Below are positions 23,949 to 32,776 of a stretch of DNA of 64,000 nucleotides, in pieces. The notes below the pieces were generated by a model. That model saw only the letters and a program-made list of their open reading frames with translations. It ran no database searches and was not told the DNA's origin. Source of the DNA: Parvularcula sp039822105. GTDB lineage: Bacteria; Pseudomonadota; Alphaproteobacteria; Caulobacterales; Parvularculaceae. Position 1 is the stretch's first letter. Each line of letters opens with the position of its first letter. Position numbers and translations under genes: made by a program. The stretch lies in the NCBI GenBank assembly GCA_039822105.1, contig JBCBMW010000004.1:1-64000 (forward strand), written 5' to 3'.

Positions 23949-25628
23949 ATGTACGACGACACCGAGATAGAACGCGAAAGCATGGAATTTGATGTCGTGA
24001 TCGTCGGCGCGGGCCCCGCGGGCCTCGCTGCTGCGATCAGGCTGAAGCAGCTCGAGGCTGAAAAGGGCAACGACATTTCTGTCGTCGTTGTGGAAAAGGG
24101 CTCGGAGGTTGGTGCCCACATCCTCTCAGGCGCTGTGCTCGATCCGCGGGCTTTGGATGAGTTGCTGCCCGACTGGCGTGAGGACGACAGCTGCCCCATC
24201 GATACCGAAGTGACGGACGAGAAGTTCCTGTATCTGGGACCAGCCGGCTCAATGCCGCTGCCGAACTTCGCACTCCCCTCGATGCTCAAGAACCACGGCT
24301 GCTACGCGACGTCGATGTCGATGGTCTGCCGCTGGCTCGCGGAAAAAGCCGAGGCGATGGAAATCGAGATCTATCCGATGATGGCGGCCAACCAGACGGT
24401 GCGCCGGGAGGATGGTTCGGTTGCTGGCGTGATCGTCGGCGAGGTCGGCATCGGCAAAGATGGGGAGAAAAAAGACACCTACGAACCCGGCATGGAGCTG
24501 CGCGGCAAATACGTGCTTCTGGCCGAGGGTGTCCGCGGATCGATCAGCAAAAAGGTCATCGAAGAGTTCAACCTTGATGAAGGCAAAGAGCCGCAGAAAT
24601 ACGGCATTGGCATCAAAGAGCTTTGGAAAGTGCCGGACGAGAACTTCAAGAAGGGCTACGTTCAGCACACGTTCGGTTGGCCGCTCGATAACTCCACCGG
24701 CGGCGGCTCGTGGATGTACCATTTCGGCGACAACTATGTCTCCGTCGGTTTTGTGGTGCACCTCAACTACAAAAACCCCTATCTTGCTCCGTATCAGGAG
24801 TTTCAGCGTTTCAAGACCCACCCCGAGGTTCGCCACTTCCTCGAAGGGGGCGAGCGCGTGGCCTATGGCGCGCGGGCGATCTCTGAGGGCGGTTTCCAGT
24901 CTGTCCCTAAACTGACCTTCCCCGGCGGCGCACTGATTGGTTGCTCGGCTGGCTTCGTCAACGTTCCCCGGATCAAGGGCAACCACAACGCGATGAAGAC
25001 CGGCATGATGGCGGCGGAAGCAGCCTTTGAGGCCATCGCTCAGGGCCGCGAGGGTGATGAGCTTGTCGGCTATCAGCAGGCCTATGATAGGTCGTGGGTC
25101 CGCGAAGAGCTGCATATGGTGAGAAACGCCAAGCCGCTCTGGTCACAGTTCGGCACCATTCTCGGCGCGATCGCGCTCACGGGCTTTGACATCTGGACGA
25201 ACGTCATCACGCGCGGCTTCTCAGTGTTTGGCACGCTCGGCCACAAAAAGACCGATGCGGCGTCGACCGAGCCTGCGTCGAAGCATAAGCCGATCGAGTA
25301 TCCGAAACCCGATGGTGTGCTGACCTTCGACCGTCTGACCAATGTCAGCTTCTCTTTCACCAACCACGAAGAAGATCAGCCTGCGCACCTTCGCCTGACG
25401 GACGCTTCGTTGCCGAACAAGGTGGAGTTGCCGGTTTATGCCGGACCGTCCCAGCGTTACTGCCCGGCTGGCGTCTACGAATATGTGGAAGAGGGCGGTC
25501 AGCCGACCTTCCAGATCAATGCCCAGAACTGCGTCCACTGCAAAACCTGTGATATCAAAGATCCCGAGCAGAACATCACCTGGACGACGCCGGAAGGCGG
25601 CGGGGGCCCGAACTATCCCAACATGTAA
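23949..25628 (+). CDS. etfD: Electron transfer flavoprotein-ubiquinone oxidoreductase
   Basis: Inner-membrane flavoprotein passing electrons from ETF (fatty-acid and amino-acid oxidation) to ubiquinone. It has the FAD Rossmann motif VIVGAGPAGLAAA near residue 17, an amphipathic ubiquinone-binding region, and a C-terminal [4Fe-4S] ferredoxin-like domain with Cys505 (RYCPAG) and Cys528, Cys531, Cys534 (NCVHCKTC). Length 559, normal. ATG 23949 is chosen because the frame upstream of it (to 23586) overlaps the udg gene on the other strand and is not conserved. ETF subunit genes are not nearby. Confidence 0.96.
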   Translation: MYDDTEIERESMEFDVVIVGAGPAGLAAAIRLKQLEAEKGNDISVVVVEKGSEVGAHILSGAVLDPRALDELLPDWREDDSCPIDTEVTDEKFLYLGPAGSMPLPNFALPSMLKNHGCYATSMSMVCRWLAEKAEAMEIEIYPMMAANQTVRREDGSVAGVIVGEVGIGKDGEKKDTYEPGMELRGKYVLLAEGVRGSISKKVIEEFNLDEGKEPQKYGIGIKELWKVPDENFKKGYVQHTFGWPLDNSTGGGSWMYHFGDNYVSVGFVVHLNYKNPYLAPYQEFQRFKTHPEVRHFLEGGERVAYGARAISEGGFQSVPKLTFPGGALIGCSAGFVNVPRIKGNHNAMKTGMMAAEAAFEAIAQGREGDELVGYQQAYDRSWVREELHMVRNAKPLWSQFGTILGAIALTGFDIWTNVITRGFSVFGTLGHKKTDAASTEPASKHKPIEYPKPDGVLTFDRLTNVSFSFTNHEEDQPAHLRLTDASLPNKVELPVYAGPSQRYCPAGVYEYVEEGGQPTFQINAQNCVHCKTCDIKDPEQNITWTTPEGGGGPNYPNM

Positions 25629-25708
25629 TCGGGCGGTGCGTTTGCATCCTCGATATTGCTGAGCCGGTGCCCGTCGCTTAACCTTTGCTCCGTCAGGGGG
25701 CGACGGGC

Positions 25709-27106
25709 ATGGCATTTTGGTTCTTTCAGCGTGACAAGCTTGAAAAGCTGAGCGTCCCGACGCTCATCTCTCTTCTTCCCGGAAACATCCGTTACCGGTC
25801 CGGCGCGATCCAGGTGCGCTATGCGCGGGCGATCATCAAACTCCTGCCGCGCTTGCGCGATGATTTTGGCATCAACAATCCGCGCCGCCTTGCGCATTTC
25901 TTGGCCCAAGGGCTGATCGAGTCGGGCTTTTTCGGTTCCCTCGAGGAAGGGCTCTACTACCGGACACCGGAGCGGATCGCGAAGATCTACCACTACAAGT
26001 TCTCCAGCGTCGAAGCTGCCATCCCCTACGTCAAACAGCCGAAAAAACTGGCCAATTTCGTTTACTCGGGACGCAATGGAAACGGCCCGCCGGAGTCAGG
26101 TGACGGTTGGCGTTATCGCGGGTCGGGCCTGATCCAGCTCACCTTCCGCGACAATTACCGCCGCATTGGTGAGCGGATCGGCGTCAATATTGAGAGCAAT
26201 CCTGATCGGCTGCGGAATGACCCGGCGACGGGCGTTTTGGCGGCGGCCGCGTTTTTCGAGATGAACAATCTCTTGCCCTATGCCGATGCGGATCGGGCGG
26301 ATCAGGTCTCGCGCGCGGTCAATCGGGGCAATCCTGAACACCACAAAGCGGCGTATCACGAGCGTGACCGGGTAGCGCTGACCGAACGCCTGCAGGTCTT
26401 GATCGCCAACCCCGCGGCGCTGTTCGCGAACGATGACGAACAACGCCCGGAAACCGACACGTTGCAACGTGGTGACCGCGGGCCTGACGTCCGGGAGCTT
26501 CAGCAGAAGCTCAACGATCTCGAGCGGTTGGAGTACAATGTCGGCTTCGCTGACGGCGCCTTTGGTCGGGGCACGGAGCGGGCGGTGATCGCCTTTCAAG
26601 AGGACCATGGCCTGACCGCCGATGGTGTTGTCGGCCCTGACACAATGGCGGCCGTCGACGAGGCGCTTGCGGACCCAGCTGAGATCGGCAGCCCCGAACG
26701 CCGCGGTGCGTCACCGAGCGATATGGCCGATCGCGGGGTGCGCCAGGCCCAGGATGGCGCCAGTGTGACCGGGGCAGGGGCCGCTGCGGGCACTGCTGGC
26801 GCTGGCGTCGTCGCCTCAGAAGTCTTGGGCGACGGAGATGAAGAGAGCGAAGCCGCGCCCGAACAGCCCACTCCCGAGGCGATCACCGATCCGGAGCCTG
26901 ATCCTGTGCCGGAAACTGTGCCGGAGGTTGTCCAACCCTCGGGGTCGCCTCAGACCCCGGCGGCGGAGACAGGATCAGATATCAATTGGCTGTTGATCGG
27001 CCTTGGCATCGCGCTGGTCCTGATCGCGGCCTTCATCATCATCCGTGGTCGCCGCATCGCCCGGGATACTCAGGAAGGTTACCGCGCGGGCAGGATCTCC
27101 GGTTGA
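25709..27106 (+). CDS. GH19-like muralytic protein with peptidoglycan-binding domain and C-terminal membrane anchor
   Basis: A 465-residue protein. Residues ~50-225 resemble the GH19 chitinase/endolysin fold: LAHFLAQGLIE71SGFFG (Glu71 in the catalytic position, but Ile replaces the usual His before it) and YRGSGLIQLTFRDNY. Residues ~255-310 are a PG-binding-1 repeat (LQRGDRGPDVRELQQKL, GTERAVIAFQ, DGVVGPDT). A Pro/Glu/Ala-rich linker then leads to one membrane helix (about 430-452) and a basic end. No signal peptide is seen, so orientation is unclear. Phage endolysins share the first two domains, not the membrane anchor. ATG 25709 is used; 25685 is possible. Confidence 0.75.
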   Translation: MAFWFFQRDKLEKLSVPTLISLLPGNIRYRSGAIQVRYARAIIKLLPRLRDDFGINNPRRLAHFLAQGLIESGFFGSLEEGLYYRTPERIAKIYHYKFSSVEAAIPYVKQPKKLANFVYSGRNGNGPPESGDGWRYRGSGLIQLTFRDNYRRIGERIGVNIESNPDRLRNDPATGVLAAAAFFEMNNLLPYADADRADQVSRAVNRGNPEHHKAAYHERDRVALTERLQVLIANPAALFANDDEQRPETDTLQRGDRGPDVRELQQKLNDLERLEYNVGFADGAFGRGTERAVIAFQEDHGLTADGVVGPDTMAAVDEALADPAEIGSPERRGASPSDMADRGVRQAQDGASVTGAGAAAGTAGAGVVASEVLGDGDEESEAAPEQPTPEAITDPEPDPVPETVPEVVQPSGSPQTPAAETGSDINWLLIGLGIALVLIAAFIIIRGRRIARDTQEGYRAGRISG

Positions 27107-27230
27107 CCACACCCCTTGACTTCGCGCGGTGAAGGCGTAGCTCAAGCGTTCTCCTGACATCCCGCTGTTGGCCAACCCTCACTTGGAGGGCGACGGCGGC
27201 TGTCCCCAAACTGAGCGAGCCTGGAAGGTC

Positions 27231-27566
27231 ATGCCCAAGTCGAAGAACCGCCGGAAGCCTAAGTCCAGTCGGCCTCAGGCCGAGATCAGCGCGGACACGC
27301 AGATCGTCGAGGCTGAAACCACCAGCACAAAGTCAGAGCGCGCGGAGGCACCTGCAGCGCCGAAGAAGAAGTCGGTCAGCCCGGTTCAGTTCTTCCGCCA
27401 GGTCCGCTCCGAAATGCAGAAGGTCACCTGGACCACGCGCGGTGAGACCACGGTTTCGACCATCATGGTGCTGATCATGGTCACCATCATGTCGCTCTTC
27501 TTTTTCACGGTCGATCAGTTCCTGCGCTTCATCGTGCCGCTGATCCTGTCCCTCAATCTCTCTTAA
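27231..27566 (+). CDS. secE: Protein translocase subunit SecE
   Basis: Small essential subunit of the SecYEG channel. A 111-residue form: a charged Lys/Glu/Ala-rich N-terminal extension (about 1-50), then the conserved amphipathic helix SPVQFFRQVRSEMQKVTWTTRGET and one membrane segment (VLIMVTIMSLFFFTVDQFL). ATG 27231 with GGAAGG upstream is chosen; the frame upstream is not secE-like. Precedes nusG by 10 bases, the universal pair. Confidence 0.96.
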   Translation: MPKSKNRRKPKSSRPQAEISADTQIVEAETTSTKSERAEAPAAPKKKSVSPVQFFRQVRSEMQKVTWTTRGETTVSTIMVLIMVTIMSLFFFTVDQFLRFIVPLILSLNLS

Positions 27567-27576
27567 GGTCCGCCCC

Positions 27577-28116
27577 ATGTCCGATGCGAAATGGTACATC
27601 GTCCACGCTTACTCCAACTTCGAGAAGAAGGTCGCCGAAGCGATTAAGGCGTCTGCGGAGGAAAAGGGCCTCGATCATCTGTTTGAGGACGTCCTTGTGC
27701 CGACCGAAGAGGTCGTTGAGGTGCGCCGGGGCCGGAAAGTCAACACGGAACGCCGCTACTTCCCAGGGTATGTCCTGGTGAAGATGGTTCTCAATGACCA
27801 GACCTATCACGTGGTCAACGAGACCAACAAAGTGACTGGCTTCTTGGGGCAGGGGAAAAAGCCGCTGCCGATCACCCAGAAGGAAGTCGACCGCATCCTT
27901 GGCACCATGGAGGAGGGCGAGCAGGCGCCAGCCATGCCAGCGATCATCTACGAGGTGGGTGAGATGGTCAAAGTCATCGATGGTCCGTTTGCGTCTTTCT
28001 CCGGCGTGGTCGAGGATGTCGACCAAGAGAACGCGCGCCTCAAAGTGTCCGTCTCGATCTTTGGTCGCGCAACGCCCGTCGAGCTTGAGTACAATCAGGT
28101 CGATAAAGAGTCCTGA
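27577..28116 (+). CDS. nusG: Transcription termination/antitermination protein NusG
   Basis: RNA-polymerase-bound elongation factor coupling transcription to translation or Rho. NGN domain (about 5-115: KWYIVHAYSNFEKKVAEAI, RRYFPGYVLVKM) and KOW domain (about 125-178: GEMVKVIDGPFASFSGVVEDVD). Length 179. In most bacteria rplK-rplA follow; here the plus-strand sequence after it is 224 bases without a ribosomal gene. Confidence 0.97.
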   Translation: MSDAKWYIVHAYSNFEKKVAEAIKASAEEKGLDHLFEDVLVPTEEVVEVRRGRKVNTERRYFPGYVLVKMVLNDQTYHVVNETNKVTGFLGQGKKPLPITQKEVDRILGTMEEGEQAPAMPAIIYEVGEMVKVIDGPFASFSGVVEDVDQENARLKVSVSIFGRATPVELEYNQVDKES

Positions 28117-28340
28117 TCGGCCGCGGCTCACCCAAATCGTCTGTTGATTCAGATTGCAGCGCGCTGGCCGCGGTGGCATTGTCACGGCATGCAAGCGATT
28201 GCCTAACTCCTGTCCTTTGAACTGAGGACCATTCTGCCGGGTGCTGAGCGTAGGCTCGCGCCCACAGATGTCATGCATCTTTTTTGAACGTCATGCGGCG
28301 CATGTCCTGCGCGCGCATGCGCAATGCAGGAGTGAAAGCA

Positions 28341-28808
28341 TTGTCTGAACAACCAACCATTCGTCCAGCGAGCAACGACGACCACGGAGCAATCGGTCGC
28401 ATCGCAGAGGCGGCAGAACTCTTCCCCGCAAGCGCCCTTGGCGAGATGATCGTGGGCTACCGCGACGGTACCAGCCAAGACATCTGGTTTGTCGCTGAGT
28501 GCGCCGGGCGTGTTCTCTCATTTGGCTTTTGTGAGCCGGAGCGCGCTACCGAGGGGACCTGGAACCTCCTCGCCATTGGTGTTGATCCCGCCTTTCAGGG
28601 CCAGGGCATCGGAACACTGATGATGCGCTATATCGAGGACCAGTTGACCGGAAAAGGCCAACGGATCCTCCTTGTGGAGACCATGGGAACGCCCGAATTC
28701 GTGAGTCAGCGGCGCTTCTATGGGGCACGCGGCTATACTGAAGAGGCGCGTATACGAGAGTTCTACGAACCCGGAGGTGACAAAGTCGTCTTCTGGAAAC
28801 ACCTGTAG
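28341..28808 (+). CDS. GNAT family N-acetyltransferase
   Basis: A 155-residue acetyltransferase. Motif A is IGVDPAFQGQGIGTLMM, with RILLVETMGTPEFVSQRRFYGARGY as the C-terminal half; TIRPASNDDHGAIGRI is the usual N-terminal strand-helix. A TTG at 28341 has AGGAG 8 bases upstream and leaves a normal-length domain; in-frame ATGs at 28317 and 28284 add a basic stretch of low likeness. Substrate unknown. It stands alone between nusG and the TetR gene. Confidence 0.8.
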   Translation: MSEQPTIRPASNDDHGAIGRIAEAAELFPASALGEMIVGYRDGTSQDIWFVAECAGRVLSFGFCEPERATEGTWNLLAIGVDPAFQGQGIGTLMMRYIEDQLTGKGQRILLVETMGTPEFVSQRRFYGARGYTEEARIREFYEPGGDKVVFWKHL

Positions 28809-28917
28809 CCATGGCTGGCCTGGTCACCGAATGGAGCCAGGCCAGTGCGGCCGCTGGGCGTCATCGCGCAATCTGAAGTGCAGGACACTTGAGGTGCTGC
28901 TCAGTAACGGCCAGATC

Positions 28918-29517
28918 ATGAATATGCCGATGTCTGCAGATAAGGCCCGCGACAAACGAACCTTGGTTACCGAGAAGGCCACGGAGCTTTTTTGGCGCCA
29001 GGGATATGACGGCGTGTCGATCGGCGACCTCGTCGAGGCCACGGGTCTTAACCGGTACGCGCTTTACCAGGCTTTTGGCGGGAAGAGGGAGATCTTCATC
29101 GCGGTCCTACGCGACTATATCGAGCAGTCCGTTGAGGACGTTGAAGAGGCGTTTTCGACCGTCGATCACAACCCTTACGAGGCGCTGCATCACTCGCTTT
29201 ACGGCAAGATGCTCGATCCTGAGATGTTCCCGGCGGGTTGTTTGATGTGCACGACCTCGGTGGATGTCGCGGCAAAAGATCCAGAAGTTGCAGAAATACT
29301 CAACACCACGGTCAGCAGCATGACGGAGCTTTTCTCGTCAAAATTTGCTGAAGCTCAGGCCAGAGCCAAGGCGCCGCCAGAGCAAAATCCCGTTGCTTTT
29401 GGGGAGCTTGCGACCTCGCTCTACTTCTCCCTTGGCGTTCAAGCGCGGATGGGCCGAAGCCGGGAGTCGCTCGCTGACGCGCTCCGCACGACGATCGACA
29501 GCTTGAAATTATCCTGA
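28918..29517 (+). CDS. TetR/AcrR family transcriptional regulator
   Basis: A 199-residue repressor-type protein. The helix-turn-helix is at about 15-60 (ATELFWRQGYDGVSIGDLVE and TGLNRYALYQAFGGKREIF). The ligand domain has the FPAGCLMCTTSVDVAA stretch seen in the TetR_C_16/AcrR subgroup. Alternate ATGs at 28924 and 28930. It lies 63 bases before the RND/LolA-like/barrel cassette in the same direction and probably controls it (inference). A short dyad, AGAA-N6-TTCT at 29532-29545, is in that gap. Confidence 0.87.
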   Translation: MNMPMSADKARDKRTLVTEKATELFWRQGYDGVSIGDLVEATGLNRYALYQAFGGKREIFIAVLRDYIEQSVEDVEEAFSTVDHNPYEALHHSLYGKMLDPEMFPAGCLMCTTSVDVAAKDPEVAEILNTTVSSMTELFSSKFAEAQARAKAPPEQNPVAFGELATSLYFSLGVQARMGRSRESLADALRTTIDSLKLS

Positions 29518-29580
29518 CGGTCATTGATTTTAGAATTATCGTTCTGATATGGGCTCCGAAACCTTGAGGGGAAAATCGGT

Positions 29581-31956
29581 ATGCCTGTCAAAAGCCGTAC
29601 GGTCGTTGATCGTTTTGCGGTCGGCTTCACAGAGTTTGTGTTGTCCCAACGGATTTTGGTGATATTGGCGACGGTGATCGCGGTTTTCGCGCTCGCAACC
29701 CAAGCCAAGCATCTGTCGTTTGAGAACAATTATCGGGTCTTCTTCAGCGACGAGAACCCCGAACTTCAGGCCTTCGAAAACCTCCAGGCGACCTACACTC
29801 AGACCGACAACGTCTTTTTCTATGTGCGGCCTAAGGATGGGCGCGACGTCTTTGAGCCCCAGACAATGTCGGCCATCGCCGACATCACCGAAGAGTCGTG
29901 GCAAATCCCGCACTCCATTCGCGTCGATAGCGTCACGAACTTTCAGTACACCTATGCCGAAGAAGATGACCTGATCGTCGAGGACTTGATCTACGATCCA
30001 GCGTCCCTGTCTGCAGAAGAGTATGCCGAAAAGCGCGAGATCGCGCTCGCGGAACCGATTTTGGAGCGCCAGCTGGTGACCTCCGACGGCGGGGCCACCG
30101 CGGTGAATGTGACACTCCAGTTCCCTCAGCTGAGCAATGATGAAGTGCCGAACGTGGCCTTCGCGGCCCGGGATATCCGCGAGCGGATGGAAGAGAAGTA
30201 CCCCGATCTAACCTTTGCCATTTCCGGCGGCGGCCTTCTCAACATGGCGTTTATGGAAAGCGGCTTGGCGGACAACACGACGCTGGTGCCGCTCATGTTC
30301 CTGGTGGTGGTCCTCTTGACCTTCGTCACCGTGCGTTCGTTTAGCGCAACGATCGCGCTCTTCTTGGTCATCGTTCTCTCGGTGCTGACGACTGTCGGTG
30401 CGGCGGGTGTGATGCGCGTGCCGCTGACGCCGATTTCGCTCAGCTCATTGATCGTTGTGCTGACCCTGGCTGTGGCTGACGGCATCCATATCCTTTTGAC
30501 GTTCCGCCAAAACATGCAGAAGGGCATGCCGAAGCGCGAAGCTTTGATCGATGCTATCCGCGTCAACTTCCTGGCGGTGGGGATCACGTCGCTGACCACC
30601 ATTGTCGGCTTCATGGCGCTCAACTTTTCTGACTCGCCGCCGTTCTGGCATTTGGGCAACATGTCCGCCGTCGGTATTTTTGCAGCATGGGCGCTCTCGG
30701 TCACGTTCTTCCCAGCGATGCTCAGCCTCCTGCCGGCAAAAGCGGCCCTGCGAGAGGATTATGTCGATCGCCACACGGTGATGGACCGGTTCGCTGATTT
30801 CGTTCTGCCGCGCCGGAACGTTTTTGCCCTTCTGTCCTTGGCCGGAGTGGTGGCGCTGGTGGCGATGATCCCGCGGATGGATCTCAACGACCAGTGGACC
30901 AAATATTTCGGTGAACGGATCGAATTCCGTCGCGATACCGATGTGATCAGCCAGCATTTTGGCCTTTTCACGGTCGACTTCTCTGTCGAGGCCGGTGAGC
31001 CGAGCGGGATCTATGAGCCCGAATATCTGCAACGCCTCGATGCTTTTGCAGAATGGCTCGAGACCCAGCCCAATGTCGCCCACGTCTACTCGATGTCCGA
31101 CATCATGAAGCGGCTGAACAAAAACCTGAACGCTGATGATCCAGAGTTTTATCGGTTGCCGGAGGATCGGGAGTTGGCCGCGCAGTATCTGCTGCTCTAT
31201 GAGCTTTCGCTGCCTTACGGCCTCGACCTCAATGACAGGATCAACATCGATAAGTCCGCGACCCGTCTGACGGTCACGATGGAAGATGGTCCGACCCAGG
31301 AAACCAAGGATCTGCTGATCGCAGCGACTGCTTATCTTGAGGAGAACTTCCCAGAGGATCTCCGGCCAATCCCCACGTCGACCCAGGTGATGTTCACCTT
31401 CATCACCGACCGGAACGTGCAGCAGATGATCGAAGGCACAGTGATCGCGATCCTGGCCATCTCAGCGATCATGATCTTCACCTTCCGGAGCGTGAAACTG
31501 GGCATCTTGAGCCTGGTCCCCAACACGTTGCCGATTGCGACAGCTTTTGGTGCGTGGGCCTTGCTCGTCGGTGAGATCGGCTTCTCCGTCTCTGTCGTCG
31601 CAGCGATCAGTCTCGGCATTGTGGTCGACGACACGGTGCACCTGATCACGAAATATGTCAGGGCACGCCGGGAACAGGGGCTGTCCGCGGAGGATGCGAT
31701 CCGCTACTCTTTCAACACAGTGGGGCTGGCGATTATCGTCAACACGATCATCCTTTCGATCGGGTTCAGTGTTTTGATGTTCTCGACCTTCAAAGTGACT
31801 GTAGACATGGGTCTTTTGACAAGCCTGTCGATTGTCTTCGCCCTAGTTCTCGACTTCTTGCTTTTGCCAGCGCTCCTCATTTGGACCGATGGCGATCGCT
31901 CCACCCAAACCAATCTGGAGGCCACCGATGCCGCGCCCAACCTCTCTGCTGCTTAG
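29581..31956 (+). CDS. RND superfamily (MMPL-type) efflux transporter
   Basis: A 791-residue inner-membrane protein with two repeats, each with a membrane helix, a large periplasmic domain and five or six more helices (about 20-40, 220-390, 420, 620-780). The VFFSDENPELQAFENLQ and LTLAVADGIHILLTFRQNMQKG/ISLGIVVDDTVHLITKYVRARRE motifs are of the MMPL/hopanoid-type RND family, which moves lipids or other hydrophobic compounds using proton motive force. Start ATG has GAGGGG upstream. It overlaps the next gene by 29 bases. Substrate unknown. First gene of a three-gene envelope cassette. Confidence 0.9.
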   Translation: MPVKSRTVVDRFAVGFTEFVLSQRILVILATVIAVFALATQAKHLSFENNYRVFFSDENPELQAFENLQATYTQTDNVFFYVRPKDGRDVFEPQTMSAIADITEESWQIPHSIRVDSVTNFQYTYAEEDDLIVEDLIYDPASLSAEEYAEKREIALAEPILERQLVTSDGGATAVNVTLQFPQLSNDEVPNVAFAARDIRERMEEKYPDLTFAISGGGLLNMAFMESGLADNTTLVPLMFLVVVLLTFVTVRSFSATIALFLVIVLSVLTTVGAAGVMRVPLTPISLSSLIVVLTLAVADGIHILLTFRQNMQKGMPKREALIDAIRVNFLAVGITSLTTIVGFMALNFSDSPPFWHLGNMSAVGIFAAWALSVTFFPAMLSLLPAKAALREDYVDRHTVMDRFADFVLPRRNVFALLSLAGVVALVAMIPRMDLNDQWTKYFGERIEFRRDTDVISQHFGLFTVDFSVEAGEPSGIYEPEYLQRLDAFAEWLETQPNVAHVYSMSDIMKRLNKNLNADDPEFYRLPEDRELAAQYLLLYELSLPYGLDLNDRINIDKSATRLTVTMEDGPTQETKDLLIAATAYLEENFPEDLRPIPTSTQVMFTFITDRNVQQMIEGTVIAILAISAIMIFTFRSVKLGILSLVPNTLPIATAFGAWALLVGEIGFSVSVVAAISLGIVVDDTVHLITKYVRARREQGLSAEDAIRYSFNTVGLAIIVNTIILSIGFSVLMFSTFKVTVDMGLLTSLSIVFALVLDFLLLPALLIWTDGDRSTQTNLEATDAAPNLSAA

Positions 31957-32758
31957 TCTTCTCGCCGCAACGGCGCTCACCGCTTCGCTTCCGAGCGTGG
32001 CTATGGCTCAGTCCCAGGACGTCGCCGCGATGAGCGAAGAGGAGCGAAAGGGCTACGAAATCGCCGCCCGTTCGGACCAGTCCGACAACGGATTTGGCAG
32101 CTCCTCGGTCCAGGCGCAGATGATCCTGCGCAACGCAGCTGGCCAAGAGACGGCCCGTGATTTGTCGTTCAAAACGCTGGAGCGGGACAATGATGATGTC
32201 GGCGACAAGTCGCTGGTTATCTTCGAAAGCCCTCGGGATGTCGAAGGCACGGCGCTTCTCAGCCACGCTCAAATTCTGGAGCCTGATGATCAGTGGCTTT
32301 ACCTGCCTGCGCTTAAGCGGGTGAAGCGGATCAGCTCGGCTAACAAATCAGGGCCGTTTGTGGGTTCTGAGTTCGCGTTTGAGGATTTCACGTCCACCGA
32401 ACTTAATAAGTACACCTACCGTTACGTCGGCGAAGAAGAAGTCGACGGTGTGATGACCGATGTCGTCGAGCGGTTCCCGCGCTATGAGCGGTCGGGCTAC
32501 ACACGCCAGGTGAGCTATATCGATCAAGAAATCTTCCAATTACGGAAGGTCGATTTCTACGACCGCAAGGATACGCTTCTCAAAACCCTGACGCTGACGG
32601 ACTATCGCGAGTATGATGGGATCTGGCGATCGCACGACTTCTCGATGGTCAATCATCAGAACGGCAAAGAAACCGATTTGGTCTATGAAGACTACGACTT
32701 CTCGCAGGAACTTGGTTCCGGCGATTTCGATAAGGGCGTCTTGACGCGTATCCGCTAA
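31928..32758 (+). CDS. LolA-like outer membrane lipoprotein-sorting protein
   Basis: A 276-residue periplasmic protein with a Sec signal (MPRPTSLLL... SVAMA|Q). The mature part is of the LolA-like fold of the outer membrane lipoprotein-sorting family that goes with RND pumps: SLVIFESPRDVEGTALLSH, DDQWLYLPALKRVKRISSANKSGPF and FEDFTSTELNKYTYRY. It probably shuttles a hydrophobic ligand across the periplasm between the pump and the outer membrane. The frame opens at 31889, but ATG 31928 gives the signal peptide and has GGAGG upstream. It starts 29 bases inside the pump gene. Confidence 0.87.
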   Translation: MPRPTSLLLSLLAATALTASLPSVAMAQSQDVAAMSEEERKGYEIAARSDQSDNGFGSSSVQAQMILRNAAGQETARDLSFKTLERDNDDVGDKSLVIFESPRDVEGTALLSHAQILEPDDQWLYLPALKRVKRISSANKSGPFVGSEFAFEDFTSTELNKYTYRYVGEEEVDGVMTDVVERFPRYERSGYTRQVSYIDQEIFQLRKVDFYDRKDTLLKTLTLTDYREYDGIWRSHDFSMVNHQNGKETDLVYEDYDFSQELGSGDFDKGVLTRIR

Positions 32759-32776
32759 AGGGTCTGAGGGGACGAT

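Noticed and set aside
24249..25115. Minus-strand frame of 288 residues opposite etfD
   Set aside because: Fully contained in a well-conserved gene on the other strand; composition rich in His/Arg/Leu without motifs.
25709..27106. Possible prophage signalled by the endolysin-like gene
   Set aside because: No holin, tail, capsid, integrase or attachment repeats around it; both flanks are housekeeping genes.
27128..27150. GGCGTAGCTCAAGC, like the D-arm of a tRNA before secE (tRNA-Trp is often there)
   Set aside because: No acceptor, anticodon or T-arm follows; too short to be a tRNA or a recognisable remnant.
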